NCBI GenBank assembly: GCA_900553855.1
Contig: USFG01000005.1
Span: 31,632-95,631 of the forward strand
Origin: an uncultured Mycoplasmatota bacterium
Lineage (GTDB): Bacteria > Bacillota_I > Bacilli_A > RF39 > UBA660
Direction of reading: 5' to 3'
Length of the DNA stretch: 64,000 nucleotides
Shown here one piece after another: positions 14,534 to 23,527 of this stretch. Each line of letters begins with the position of its first letter. Positions within the stretch are counted from its first letter, which is position 1. The notes below the pieces were generated by a model. That model saw only the letters and a list, made by a program, of their open reading frames with translations, was not told the DNA's origin and searched no databases. Made by a program: the position numbers and the translations under genes.

Positions 14534-15487
14534 TTATTTTTTATTTTTTAAAGCATTTAAACGATTTAAATAATCCTGTTTAGTAATATGAACTTCATCT
14601 TTTACATTATTATCTATTTTTTCTTCTGGTTTATCTTGAACTTTGATTTCTTCTTTTTTGTCTTCTACTATGGGTTTATTTTCTTCTTTATTAATGTTTT
14701 CATTAGATGATATATTAATAGTTGCATTGTTATCTTTAATATCATTTTGTAATTCTTCAAAAGTAGATGAATAATCTTTTTTAATAACACTATCTAAAGC
14801 TTTATCAACATCTTTATCTCCAGTTAATCTTTTATTTTTCTGATTAACTTTATCAGTTGTTGCTTTAGCACCTAATAATTTTATTAATTTAATTACATCA
14901 TAAATTATTACACCCATAGCTGGCAATAACACTACTAAAAACCATCCTGCTTTACTTGCAACTATAAATTGTACTCTACCTAATTGTGGTATTTTAAAAG
15001 CAACTTTACCTAATACATTTTCATATTTAGCAGTACTTGAATCTGCTACGGGATTATAATCTCCCTTAGTTACATATTCATATCTTCCATTAACAATTTT
15101 GATATCTTGAACACGGTGAGTAACAGTTAGTCCATTACTTATTGAACTAGTAGATTCAAATGTGATAACATCACCAACTTTTATATCTTCTGGACTTTTA
15201 ACCGCAAAATTTACTACAACATCATATACATGAATTGCTGGCTCCATACTACCAGATATAATAGTGTATAAACTCACTTCTGGCTTAAATTCTGGATCAT
15301 TCTTATACTTTTGCATTGTGAATAAATAATAAAGTAAAAATGCACCTATAATGACTAATAATACAATAGAAGCATATGATAAAACTTTACCAATATAATT
15401 TAATACCTTTTTAACTTTTTTAAAAGTAGATATATTTTCATTTGTTTTATTATTTTTTATGTTAGTTTTTTCTTCTACTTTATCCAT
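14534..15487 (-). CDS. sipW: SipW-type (ER-type) signal peptidase I
   Basis: A 317-residue membrane protease. A cytoplasmic N-terminus is followed by a helix at about residues 38-57. The catalytic part has SGSMEP (Ser80), TVTHRV (His124) and KGDYNPVADS; the Ser-His pair in place of Ser-Lys marks the ER-type SipW group. A second helix follows near residues 185-205. The last 100 residues form an acidic/basic cytoplasmic tail not needed for the fold and longer than in B. subtilis SipW. The two genes just upstream encode TasA/CalY-like exported proteins, its expected substrates. Confidence 0.9.
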   Translation of the reverse strand: MDKVEEKTNIKNNKTNENISTFKKVKKVLNYIGKVLSYASIVLLVIIGAFLLYYLFTMQKYKNDPEFKPEVSLYTIISGSMEPAIHVYDVVVNFAVKSPEDIKVGDVITFESTSSISNGLTVTHRVQDIKIVNGRYEYVTKGDYNPVADSSTAKYENVLGKVAFKIPQLGRVQFIVASKAGWFLVVLLPAMGVIIYDVIKLIKLLGAKATTDKVNQKNKRLTGDKDVDKALDSVIKKDYSSTFEELQNDIKDNNATINISSNENINKEENKPIVEDKKEEIKVQDKPEEKIDNNVKDEVHITKQDYLNRLNALKNKK

Positions 15488-15559
15488 AATTAACCTACTC
15501 TCTATTCTAATAAAATTATATAATATAAAAATAGAAAATACAATATAAAAAAATGGAAT

Positions 15560-15588
15560 AAAAAAAGCCTCTTGCGAGGTTTTTATTT
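15560..15588 (-). terminator. terminator of the TasA-like genes
   Basis: On the minus strand, CCTC-gcaa-GAGG is followed by CTTTTTTTA directly after the stop of the second TasA-like gene. It separates the matrix-protein genes from sipW, giving lower peptidase than substrate levels. Confidence 0.7.
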
Positions 15589-15591
15589 TAA

Positions 15592-16341
15592 TTAAGCTCT
15601 TGGTGATCCGTCAGCAGTAGTTGTAACTTTTAAGATTCCGTTAAATGTTGCAGATGTGTTATAATCTTGAGCATCTTCAGTATCTGGGAATATCATAACT
15701 AGACGGAATGTAACTTTTTTGTCAGCGCCTGATGCATTTTGTGTATCAAGGAACTCACCATAAACTAGTTCTAAACTATCAGTTGTTTCGTCACCTTTAT
15801 TTGTTCCAGTTCCAATAGCAAAGTCATAATAATTAGCAAATTCTGCTACTCCTTTTAATGTTGCAGGTGCATCAGATTCAGTTAATTTTTTAGCTGTTCC
15901 AGTACCGTATTTAATTTTATCAGCTGGAATATAAGTTGAATCTTCACTAGTTTTATTAATTAAAACATGAAGTTCTTTTTTAACAAATGTAGTCTTATAG
16001 TTTAAACTTACAATGAAAGGCATAACTAGACTAGAAGATGTTCCAGCTGTACCATTAGTATTTGGTGCAGCAGTTGTAAAGTTATCACCAGTAATTGTGA
16101 ATGTTTTATCTACAAGAGTAGCATTTGATGGTTGAAAATTTTCTTGTTTTGCAGGTGCAATTGCATCTGTTTCATCGGCAAAAGTAATTTCCATTTTACC
16201 TGATGTTGTTTTTACTTCAGCAGTTGATCCTGTTGGATTATTAGCTGTGAAGTACGCAAATGTGGCACCTACTACTGCAACTAACAATGTTGCAACAGCA
16301 ATAATTATTAATAAAACTGAATTTTGTTTGTTATTTTCCAT
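15592..16341 (-). CDS. TasA/CalY-like exported fibre protein A
   Basis: A 249-residue protein with a SipW-type signal peptide: short basic start, a hydrophobic helix and VVGATFAYFTANN at the cleavage region. The mature part is a beta-rich, lysine/threonine-rich domain (TSGKMEITFAD and others) typical of camelysin/TasA. Such proteins form extracellular amyloid-like fibres in Bacillus biofilms. It follows the paralogue at 16370 after 28 bases and precedes sipW. The SD AAAGGAGG is very strong, implying abundant product. Confidence 0.8.
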   Translation of the reverse strand: MENNKQNSVLLIIIAVATLLVAVVGATFAYFTANNPTGSTAEVKTTSGKMEITFADETDAIAPAKQENFQPSNATLVDKTFTITGDNFTTAAPNTNGTAGTSSSLVMPFIVSLNYKTTFVKKELHVLINKTSEDSTYIPADKIKYGTGTAKKLTESDAPATLKGVAEFANYYDFAIGTGTNKGDETTDSLELVYGEFLDTQNASGADKKVTFRLVMIFPDTEDAQDYNTSATFNGILKVTTTADGSPRA

Positions 16342-16369
16342 TTTTGTCCTCCTTTTCTAAATTATATTT

Positions 16370-17026
16370 TTATGGTTGCACTGTTGTGTTGTCGTTTGAA
16401 TCTTTCCATGAATATCCAATATGGAATGAGAATTCTCTTTGTTCTCCGTTATTTTGGTTATATGTTGCATTATCGTAATATACTTTTAAAATGTATGTAA
16501 CAGTGTTTGCAACATTATTTTGAACTGTTCCTGATCCAATAATTTCTCCGCCTTTAGATACAACAGTTACAGGAGCTGCTGTCTCTGTTGGGCTAGTTAC
16601 TTCTCCAACACTATTTGCAACATCTCTTGTGAAAGTGAACTTAATATTTTCAGTTCCATCCAGAACATCTGTTTCGCCATCTTTAAAGTCAAATGTGTTT
16701 TTTGCGCCTGACATTGTAAATGTGTATTTAGATGTTCCAGTACTATCTGTTGCACTATTACTTAGTGTAACATTTTTTGTAATCCATTCAGATCCAGCTG
16801 CAGTACCTTTTGGATAAATATTTGTTAAATTAACTGTTTCTCCACCACTGAAAGCAACTTTAGTACCTTCACTAGCAGCAGTAATACTGATTGATGAAGC
16901 GTTTTCATTACCTCTAACTACGGCAGCAAAGTATGCAAATGTTGCACCTGTTACAACTACTAATAAAGTTGCAATAGCAATTACTGTTAATAGAATAGTA
17001 TTGTTTTTTCCTCCATTTTCGTTCAT
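16370..17026 (-). CDS. TasA/CalY-like exported fibre protein B
   Basis: A 218-residue paralogue of the adjacent protein, with the same signal design (LLTVIAIATLLVVVTG, then ATFAYFAAVV). The mature domain is beta-rich with many Thr, Ser and Asn, and almost no Cys. First gene of the group; the SD AAAGGAGGAAT is strong. Two different fibre subunits in tandem recall TasA plus its partner. Assembly role is inferred from family and context. Confidence 0.78.
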   Translation of the reverse strand: MNENGGKNNTILLTVIAIATLLVVVTGATFAYFAAVVRGNENASSISITAASEGTKVAFSGGETVNLTNIYPKGTAAGSEWITKNVTLSNSATDSTGTSKYTFTMSGAKNTFDFKDGETDVLDGTENIKFTFTRDVANSVGEVTSPTETAAPVTVVSKGGEIIGSGTVQNNVANTVTYILKVYYDNATYNQNNGEQREFSFHIGYSWKDSNDNTTVQP

Positions 17027-17112
17027 TATTTATTCCTCCTTTACTATAATTAAATCTTATCATTTTAATAATTTAATTTCAATACATATTTAACAATTTT
17101 TTTAGAAAAAAT

Positions 17113-17142
17113 AAAAACAGGCGTAAAGATGCCTATTTTTAG
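17113..17142 (-). terminator. possible terminator after the histidine kinase
   Basis: AGGC-atctttac-GCCT is followed by GTTTTTAT on the minus strand. It lies about 125 bases past the kinase stop; the intervening 17150-17268 shows nothing recognisable. Confidence 0.45.
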
Positions 17143-17268
17143 GAAGAAGAAATTTTGATAGTGTGAGTTTGAGATTATATGATTTTATCTTTTATTATTT
17201 TATGGTTTTTAATTTTTCCTTTCTTCTTCATATTTAATATATAATTTAAATGTGAAAATATTGTGAAA

Positions 17269-18642
17269 TTATTTCTTATTTATGTAAAAATAAAATTTTG
17301 TTCCTTTATTTATTTTACTGTCTACTCCATATTCAAAGTTATGATTTTCTAAAATATTCTTTACAATAGAAAGTCCTAATCCAGTACCTACTACATTTCT
17401 ACGATGATTTTTATCACTCTTGTAATATTTAGTCCAGATCAATTTTAAATCTTTTTTATTTATACCTTTTCCGGAATCAATTATTTCTACTTTATATCTA
17501 TTCTTTAAATCTAGTATATTAATTTTAACTGTTAAATCTTCTCCAGTATAATTTATAGCGTTATTTATTAGATTATATAATACTTGATTAATTCTTTTTT
17601 TATCAGCCTTAACTATTGCTATATTAGGGATATTTAAAACAAATTTATAGTTTTCTGTTTCTTTTATTATTTCATATCTTTTTATTATTTCTTTTAGTTC
17701 AATTACTAAATCATATTCTTCAATATTTAAAGTATCTTTATTACTTTCTATTTTAGATAAATCTAAAATATCATTAACTAATATATTTAATCTATCAGAT
17801 TCATCTATAATTACATTTAGATTATTTTTTCTTTTTTCCTCATTATCATTATTGATATCTCTAGCCATTTCAGCATAGGCTTTTATCATTGTTAAAGGTG
17901 TTTTTAAATCATGAGATACATTAGCCATTAAATCTTTTCTTAAGGTATCTGTATTCTTTATTTCTGAACATGCATAATTAAGAACATTATTTAAATCATC
18001 TATTTCTTTGATATCATATGTTTTATTATTTTGTTCATATTCACCTTTAGCCATTTTCTTAGCTCTATCAGTAATATCTAATATTGGTTTATTTAACATT
18101 TTAGATACAAAATAAGAAACTATTATAGCTAAAAGTATAGTTATTAAAGTTATATAAATTAATTGTCCTCTTAAAATATGAGTAGTACTATTAACATCTT
18201 CTAATGGAGTATTAAGTATTATATAAGCATTATCACTATAAGCAATACCATAAATTAAATTCTTAGTATTTGTTAAAGGACTTCTTAATATTTCTATTTT
18301 AGTTTTATTATTAGAATATAAACTTTCTTTTAATTTTTGAACTCTTGAATTTTTACTCTTTAATATACAATCTCTATTTAAAGTATTATAATCTATTATT
18401 TCATCATCTATTTTTAATTCTATACAAATATCATTTTCATAAGCAAGTTTTTCTAATTTAGATATACTATTAGATTTTATAATATCTGATGCTACATTTT
18501 TAATATCTTTTATTTGGTATTGTTCATAAAATAATTTTAAGAATTCAACTTGAAATAACCATAAACAAATAAGAATTGTAATTGAAAATGTTATTAGATA
18601 GGTAAATGTTTTTACCATTAAACTATTTTTCTTTATATTCAA
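17269..18642 (-). CDS. sensor histidine kinase
   Basis: A 457-residue membrane kinase. Helix 1 (about residues 10-30), an extracytoplasmic sensor region, and helix 2 (about 155-178) precede a HAMP domain. The H-box is VSHDLKTPLTMIKAY with the phospho-accepting His; N, G1 and G2 boxes are LINNAINYTG, DSGKGI and GTGLGLSIVKN. It phosphorylates the OmpR-type regulator whose gene overlaps its start by 20 bases. The frame begins at TTG 18642; an ATG at 18618 after the regulator's stop is an alternative. The signal sensed is unknown. Confidence 0.9.
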   Translation of the reverse strand: MNIKKNSLMVKTFTYLITFSITILICLWLFQVEFLKLFYEQYQIKDIKNVASDIIKSNSISKLEKLAYENDICIELKIDDEIIDYNTLNRDCILKSKNSRVQKLKESLYSNNKTKIEILRSPLTNTKNLIYGIAYSDNAYIILNTPLEDVNSTTHILRGQLIYITLITILLAIIVSYFVSKMLNKPILDITDRAKKMAKGEYEQNNKTYDIKEIDDLNNVLNYACSEIKNTDTLRKDLMANVSHDLKTPLTMIKAYAEMARDINNDNEEKRKNNLNVIIDESDRLNILVNDILDLSKIESNKDTLNIEEYDLVIELKEIIKRYEIIKETENYKFVLNIPNIAIVKADKKRINQVLYNLINNAINYTGEDLTVKINILDLKNRYKVEIIDSGKGINKKDLKLIWTKYYKSDKNHRRNVVGTGLGLSIVKNILENHNFEYGVDSKINKGTKFYFYINKK

Positions 18643-19294
18643 ATTTATAACCTACTTTCCTTATTGTTTTTATATAATTTTTATATTTACCTAATTTATT
18701 TCTTAAAAGTTTTATATGAGCATCTATTGTACGATCACTTGCTTCATAATCAAAGCCAAATATTTTATTAATAATATCTTCTCTAGTAAGTACCAAATTT
18801 GGATTTGATAAAAACAAATATAATAATTCAAATTGGGTATGGGTAAGTTCTACCATCTTTCCATCAATAGTTACTTCTCTTGTATTATTGTTTAAAATAA
18901 TATTATCTAATTTAATTATTGATTCTTTAGAGTTACGTTTAGTTACTGCTTTTATTCTAGCCATAAGTTCTTTAGGACTAAATGGTTTAGTTACGTAATC
19001 ATCTATTCCAATATTAAATCCATTAAGTTTGTCTTCTTCTTCAGTTCTAGCAGATAACATAATTATTGGAATATCTTTAATTTCTTTTATTTCTTTACTT
19101 GCTTCATAACCATCCATATCTGGCATCATTATATCCATAATTATTAAATCGTATTCATTTTCATAAACTTTATCGATGGCTTCTTCTCCATTTGATGCTT
19201 CATCTACTTTATATCCTTCACTTTGACAGTACTCCTTAATAACATTTCTTATTAAATATTCATCATCTACAACTAATATTTTTATAAATACCAC
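18623..19294 (-). CDS. OmpR-family response regulator
   Basis: A 223-residue regulator with a receiver domain (ILVVDDE, Asp at IIMDIMMPDMDG, KPFSPKEL) and a C-terminal winged helix (RTIDAHIKLLRNKLG). The only standard start is GTG at 19294, but that codon lies inside the SD GAGGTGG. The codon properly spaced from the SD is ATA at 19285, which would give the family-typical start M-KILVVDDE. The mRNA leader looks only 5-10 bases long, from TATAAT near 19305. It acts with the downstream kinase. Confidence 0.92.
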   Translation of the reverse strand: MVFIKILVVDDEYLIRNVIKEYCQSEGYKVDEASNGEEAIDKVYENEYDLIIMDIMMPDMDGYEASKEIKEIKDIPIIMLSARTEEEDKLNGFNIGIDDYVTKPFSPKELMARIKAVTKRNSKESIIKLDNIILNNNTREVTIDGKMVELTHTQFELLYLFLSNPNLVLTREDIINKIFGFDYEASDRTIDAHIKLLRNKLGKYKNYIKTIRKVGYKFEYKEK

Positions 19295-19519
19295 CTCTAA
19301 TCACTTTATATTATAACAAATATATGAAAATGTAATGAAAATATTTATTTGGATTAAAAAGAAAACCGAACTTAATAATTTATTTTAATTACAAATAAGA
19401 TGATTATTTTAAATGTCTTATTTTCACCACAATTTATCGTAAAAATAATTTACTAACTAATTTATATTTAACTTTTAATTATTTATAGGTTATACTTTAA
19501 TTATTAGGAGTGTGTTTAT

Positions 19520-21220
19520 ATGAATGAAAAAAAGAAAAAATGGATATGCTATGGTATTATATTAATTGTTGCTACTTTAATGTGTTATCCATTATTTAGA
19601 GATAGTTTCTTTAGTAGTCATGATGGAGATTTTCATATGGCAAGATCATTTGGAACTTTAGAACAAATAAGAAATGGAAATAGTATTTTTGTTATTGCAA
19701 GATACTCTCATAATTTAGGTTTTGCCTGGAATTTATTTTATCCTCCTGTTTCTACTTTTATTAGTGCTTTTTTTGAACTATTAAGTGGTGATGTAGCAAT
19801 AGGAATGAAATGTTTTATTTTCCTAACTTATTTTTTATCAGGAATATCAATGTTTAAATTAGTTAATGATATTTATAAAGATAAGAAGGCTGCAATTATT
19901 GCCAGTGTTATATATATGACTGCACCTTATCGCATTCTTAATAGTTATACAAGACTTGCAGTTGGGGAAATGGCTAGTTTCATATTTATCCCAATGATTT
20001 TTAGAGGTATATATTATATTTTAAATGAGAAAATGGATAAAAAATATATTTTTATATTTGGAACAATTTTATTACTACTTTCTCATAACATTAGTACTTT
20101 ACTTGTATTTATTTTAGGCTTTATATTAGTTTGTTTAAATATAAAGAAAATTTTTGCTAATAAGAAAACAATATTATGGCCTTTAATTGGTTCTTTAATT
20201 ATTATTGTATTATCTGTATTATTTTTTGAAATACCATTAATTGAAACTAAGATGGGTGCTGAATATGAAGTGTTTAGATATGGTAAAATGTATTCTAGAA
20301 CATCAGTTATGGGACATGCTTTAAATCCATTACAATTATTATTTAGGAATGCGGATGGAACTGATTCATCTATGTATTTTTGTATTGGATTACCAATTTT
20401 AATTGGTCTTATTCTTACGTTATTTTATTATAAAAAAAATAAAGATAAAAAACTATATAGATATTTTTTGCTTGTTGGTGTCATCTCTTTGATTAGTTCT
20501 ACATTTATATTTCCATGGATTATGATGCCTAGTATAATTTTAATGATTCAATTTCCTTGGAGGTTATTAGAAATAGTTATTTTTGCTCTAGCAATAATTG
20601 CAGGCATAAACTTCTCTTCTCTAATAAATAGTTTTAACAAGAAATGGATTAAATATGGAATTATTTCTTTAATTATATTAATTAGTTCAGGATATGCTTT
20701 AACTTTTACTAAAAATATAGAATATAAAGTAGCTGATAATAATTTATTTTTAGAAAAAGAAATTATTGATACAAAAAATCATGTTAGTAGATACTCTTCA
20801 TTCTTAGAATATTGGCCTCAAAAAGCGATTAAAAATATCGATTATATTAACAGACGTGATCAAAAAGTTTTAATAACAGATGGTGAGGCTAAAATCAGTA
20901 ATGAATCTAAAGTTAATGGAATTCTTAATTTTGATATTGATAATACTCAAAAGGATACTACTTTAGAGTTACCTTATTTGTATTACAAAGGTTATGTCGT
21001 AAGATTTACTGATAATAATGGAAACAAAAAAGTTATTGACTGTTATGAAAATGAGATGGGATTAGTATCCATTAAATTAGAAAGTGGCGATACAGGTCAT
21101 ATTGAAGTTAAATATGAAATGACTAAATTGCATAAAATATGCTTGTGCATATCACTTACTACAATGACTATGTATATTGGTTATTTAGGATATAATTTAA
21201 TTAAGAAAAGAAAAATATAG
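19520..21220 (+). CDS. large polytopic membrane protein (PTPS-related / GT-C-like)
   Basis: A 566-residue integral membrane protein with about 11 helices. It begins with a helix, then FFSSHDGDFHMARSFGTLEQ, an acidic first loop typical of GT-C-fold glycosyltransferases and of '6-pyruvoyl-tetrahydropterin synthase-related' membrane proteins, and APYRILNSYTR follows. The C-terminal extracytoplasmic domain (about 400-540) is beta-rich. It probably handles a lipid-linked sugar at the outer face, but substrate is unknown. The SD is TTAGGAGTG. It is divergent from the two-component genes and followed by a hairpin at 21219-21247. Confidence 0.7.
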   Translation: MNEKKKKWICYGIILIVATLMCYPLFRDSFFSSHDGDFHMARSFGTLEQIRNGNSIFVIARYSHNLGFAWNLFYPPVSTFISAFFELLSGDVAIGMKCFIFLTYFLSGISMFKLVNDIYKDKKAAIIASVIYMTAPYRILNSYTRLAVGEMASFIFIPMIFRGIYYILNEKMDKKYIFIFGTILLLLSHNISTLLVFILGFILVCLNIKKIFANKKTILWPLIGSLIIIVLSVLFFEIPLIETKMGAEYEVFRYGKMYSRTSVMGHALNPLQLLFRNADGTDSSMYFCIGLPILIGLILTLFYYKKNKDKKLYRYFLLVGVISLISSTFIFPWIMMPSIILMIQFPWRLLEIVIFALAIIAGINFSSLINSFNKKWIKYGIISLIILISSGYALTFTKNIEYKVADNNLFLEKEIIDTKNHVSRYSSFLEYWPQKAIKNIDYINRRDQKVLITDGEAKISNESKVNGILNFDIDNTQKDTTLELPYLYYKGYVVRFTDNNGNKKVIDCYENEMGLVSIKLESGDTGHIEVKYEMTKLHKICLCISLTTMTMYIGYLGYNLIKKRKI

Positions 21221-21247
21221 GTTGTAAAATTAACCTATATTTTTTTA
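21219..21247 (+). terminator. terminator of the GT-C-like gene
   Basis: AGGTT-gtaaaatt-AACCT is followed by ATATTTTTTT immediately after the stop codon. Confidence 0.65.
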
Positions 21248-21252
21248 ATAAA

Positions 21253-21645
21253 TTAAATCAAATTCAAATAATCATCATAAATTAAATTGATGTGTTCATC
21301 ATTAAGAGTAATTAAGGCATGTATTTTTTCTGATTCGTAATTAAGCTTAATAGTTATATCCTCCATAATTTCACTATCATAAAAATTGTTAGTATCAAAT
21401 ATTTCTAATAAAATATCTCCATTATCACTATACCAATTGCCTTTATACGTCTTATTAATAAATGTATTAATGTTATTATTATTTTCATGAGCAAAATTTA
21501 ATGTAAAATAACCATTTATGTTATTGATAGTAAAATTTACATTTATTTCTATTCCAAATCCTTCATTTTTATTAACAATACTTTTAATTACTTTTATCTC
21601 TTTTTTTGAAATACAATCAACATTTTTATCATTTATCTTTAACAT
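21253..21645 (-). CDS. hypothetical beta-rich protein
   Basis: A 130-residue soluble protein with no recognised family. Strand-forming segments (FGIEINVNFTIN, GYFTLNFAHEN, EDITIKLNYE, IHALITLNDEHI) suggest a small beta-sandwich or barrel. The start is placed at ATG 21645 because AAAGGAC lies between it and the in-frame ATG at 21669. It stands alone between two terminators. Confidence 0.5.
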   Translation of the reverse strand: MLKINDKNVDCISKKEIKVIKSIVNKNEGFGIEINVNFTINNINGYFTLNFAHENNNNINTFINKTYKGNWYSDNGDILLEIFDTNNFYDSEIMEDITIKLNYESEKIHALITLNDEHINLIYDDYLNLI

Positions 21646-21764
21646 AAAATTTGTCCTTTCATATTTCATATATTATATCATTTTCTATTCCCTTAAAGTC
21701 AATTTTTTTAAAGTTTAGGGAATAGAAATAAAATAATTACATATAAAAAGAGAATTATAATTCT

Positions 21765-22181
21765 CTATTTACACATAGTACCACTATAAGTCATATTTGA
21801 ATCGCCTATATAAATATCTGATGTTCCATTAATTTTATTACAAATTAAAATACTTAAATCATATTCTTTTGATGAAAATAATTGTGAACCTCCATCGTCA
21901 TAGCTTCGATAATCTTCTAGTAAACTTGTTATTTCTTTAACATCATCAATTGTTTTAATATATTCTTTTAAAGAGTATTTTTTACCATCTTTGTTATAAT
22001 AAACATCTTTTAATTTAGTTTCTAGATAAACAACTCTTACATCAAACTCTGAGTATTTATTAAACTCTTGTACTTCGATTTTATTATCTTTTGATACACT
22101 TAATATTGCATCATTGCTAACTTTTTTAGAACAACCAGTTAATATAACAATTATTCCAAACAAACATAATATTTTCTTCAT
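21765..22181 (-). CDS. small lipoprotein
   Basis: A 138-residue protein with a lipoprotein signal: basic start KK, hydrophobic stretch and lipobox LTGC with Cys17. The mature part contains YSEFDVRVVYLETKLKD and an acidic middle (IDDVKEITSLLEDY). It will be anchored to the outer face of the membrane. No family recognised. SD AAAGGA. A hairpin GAGAATtataATTCTC overlaps its stop. It follows the acetyltransferase gene by 20 bases on the same strand. Confidence 0.6.
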   Translation of the reverse strand: MKKILCLFGIIVILTGCSKKVSNDAILSVSKDNKIEVQEFNKYSEFDVRVVYLETKLKDVYYNKDGKKYSLKEYIKTIDDVKEITSLLEDYRSYDDGGSQLFSSKEYDLSILICNKINGTSDIYIGDSNMTYSGTMCK

Positions 22182-22201
22182 TATAAATTCCTTTCTAATA
22201 A

Positions 22202-22771
22202 TTATATATTTTTATATTTATTAATTGTTTCTTTTACATTTATAATATAAATATTTGTTAGATTTCCATCACTTGGATCAATTTCACTAGAATTTAATAT
22301 ACCACCTAATGATTCAATTGTTTTAATGGAAGCTATATTTGTAGATTCACATGCTAAAGTAACTTTTTCAAGTCCTAATTTCTCGGCTTCTAATAATCCT
22401 AAGTATAGATTAATTTTATTATACCCTTTTCTTCTTTCAGTAGGTCTTATGCCATACCCAATGTTACCATTAAATTTATTTATACCAGAACCATAATTTA
22501 ATCTAATATTAATAGCTCCTATAATTTTATTATCACTTTTTCTTATTAATAAATAGGTATTAACTTGATTCTTTCCGTTTTTTATAGCATATTCTTTATT
22601 TGATCTTTTTAAACAGTTTTCTAATGTTTCTTCAAATGAATATCCATCTAAAATTTTTGCTAATAGTTCTATTCCATTTATTTCTGAATTGTATAGTTCT
22701 AATTCATTTATATAATCAATAATTTCTTCTTTTCTTTTAATATTTGGTATTTCTAAATAAAAATTATTCAA
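22202..22771 (-). CDS. GNAT-family acetyltransferase
   Basis: A 189-residue N-acetyltransferase. The family core is visible: YLLIRKSDNKIIGAINIRL (strands 2-4), IGYGIRPTERRKGYNK (acetyl-CoA P-loop type Q/RxxGxG/A), then LEKVTLACESTNIASIKTIESLGG. This matches the YjcF/predicted acetyltransferase type that acts on small molecules or peptides. The best start is TTG at 22771 with GGGGGT seven bases upstream; the longer frame to 22786 contains that SD. Confidence 0.8.
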   Translation of the reverse strand: MNNFYLEIPNIKRKEEIIDYINELELYNSEINGIELLAKILDGYSFEETLENCLKRSNKEYAIKNGKNQVNTYLLIRKSDNKIIGAINIRLNYGSGINKFNGNIGYGIRPTERRKGYNKINLYLGLLEAEKLGLEKVTLACESTNIASIKTIESLGGILNSSEIDPSDGNLTNIYIINVKETINKYKNI

Positions 22772-22789
22772 TTGTAAAACCCCCAAACT

Positions 22790-23005
22790 TAGTAATTAAT
22801 TTTTATATACATTAATAAGATGTGAGTCATAAATTATAATTATTTCAAAATTATTGTGGTATTTTCTAACATTTCAGGAAAACAATTTTGTTCTATTTAA
22901 TTCACACATAAGATCAATTAATTTCATATTTAAATAACCTATAACTTTACCTTTCACTATATTAACGTTTTAGAATAATAAATTTTTGCATTAAAAATTA
23001 ATTTT
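22790..23005 (-). other. gene-poor stretch with a possible broken reading frame
   Basis: About 215 bases between two genes. On the minus strand a frame from GTG near 22957 runs through VKGKVIGYLN-MKLIDLMCELNR and continues as DSHLINVYKN if one internal TGA is ignored. It may be a decayed gene end; it may equally be chance in AT-rich DNA. No other signal seen. Confidence 0.25.
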
Positions 23006-23006
23006 G

Positions 23007-23507
23007 TTATTTTATTAAAACTTTTGGACTATCTTTTAATGAAAAACTAACGCTATCCAAGTTTGAAGGTATTCCTTGAATATAAAGAAAATATTTATAA
23101 TCATAACTTAATATATCATCTTCAAGTTTTCTTTCATACTCATCTGCTCTAATTTCTATTTGAATATTTTTACCGAAAATATTTGTTAATAAGTATTCAC
23201 TTATATATCTGCCACTAGCATCGATATATATCTTATCAGAATAATAGCCTCCAGTTAACCTAAGGTTAATAAAAAAACAATTATCATAATCATTTACTTC
23301 TGCTTCATAATATTCCCATTTTATTTTGTCTGATATTAAAACAGCATTAGCAAAATCGTAAGTATCAATTATTATTTTGGTTAAATCTGTATCTGAATAT
23401 AATTTATTTAATAATTCTTTTCTTGCAGTAATTGCTTCTTTATTATTATCTATATTCCAACTACTAAAATTAATTAGATAATTCTTGTATTCATCCAATG
23501 TCATCAT
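23007..23507 (-). CDS. hypothetical soluble protein
   Basis: A 166-residue protein without a recognised domain. It starts MMTLDEYKNYLINFSSW and has strands such as DNCFFINLRLTGGYYSDKIYID and IQIEIRADEYERKL. No signal peptide or membrane span. The start at 23507 is chosen because GGGTGG lies seven bases upstream; the longer frame to 23549 overlaps the end of the methyltransferase gene. It follows that gene closely on the same strand. Confidence 0.55.
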   Translation of the reverse strand: MMTLDEYKNYLINFSSWNIDNNKEAITARKELLNKLYSDTDLTKIIIDTYDFANAVLISDKIKWEYYEAEVNDYDNCFFINLRLTGGYYSDKIYIDASGRYISEYLLTNIFGKNIQIEIRADEYERKLEDDILSYDYKYFLYIQGIPSNLDSVSFSLKDSPKVLIK

Positions 23508-23527
23508 TTTAAAACCACCCTTTATTT

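Noticed and set aside
22790..23005. UGA-containing reading frame as a recoded gene
   Set aside because: One in-frame TGA in a short AT-rich frame without SD or homologue is not enough; kept only as a low-confidence stretch.
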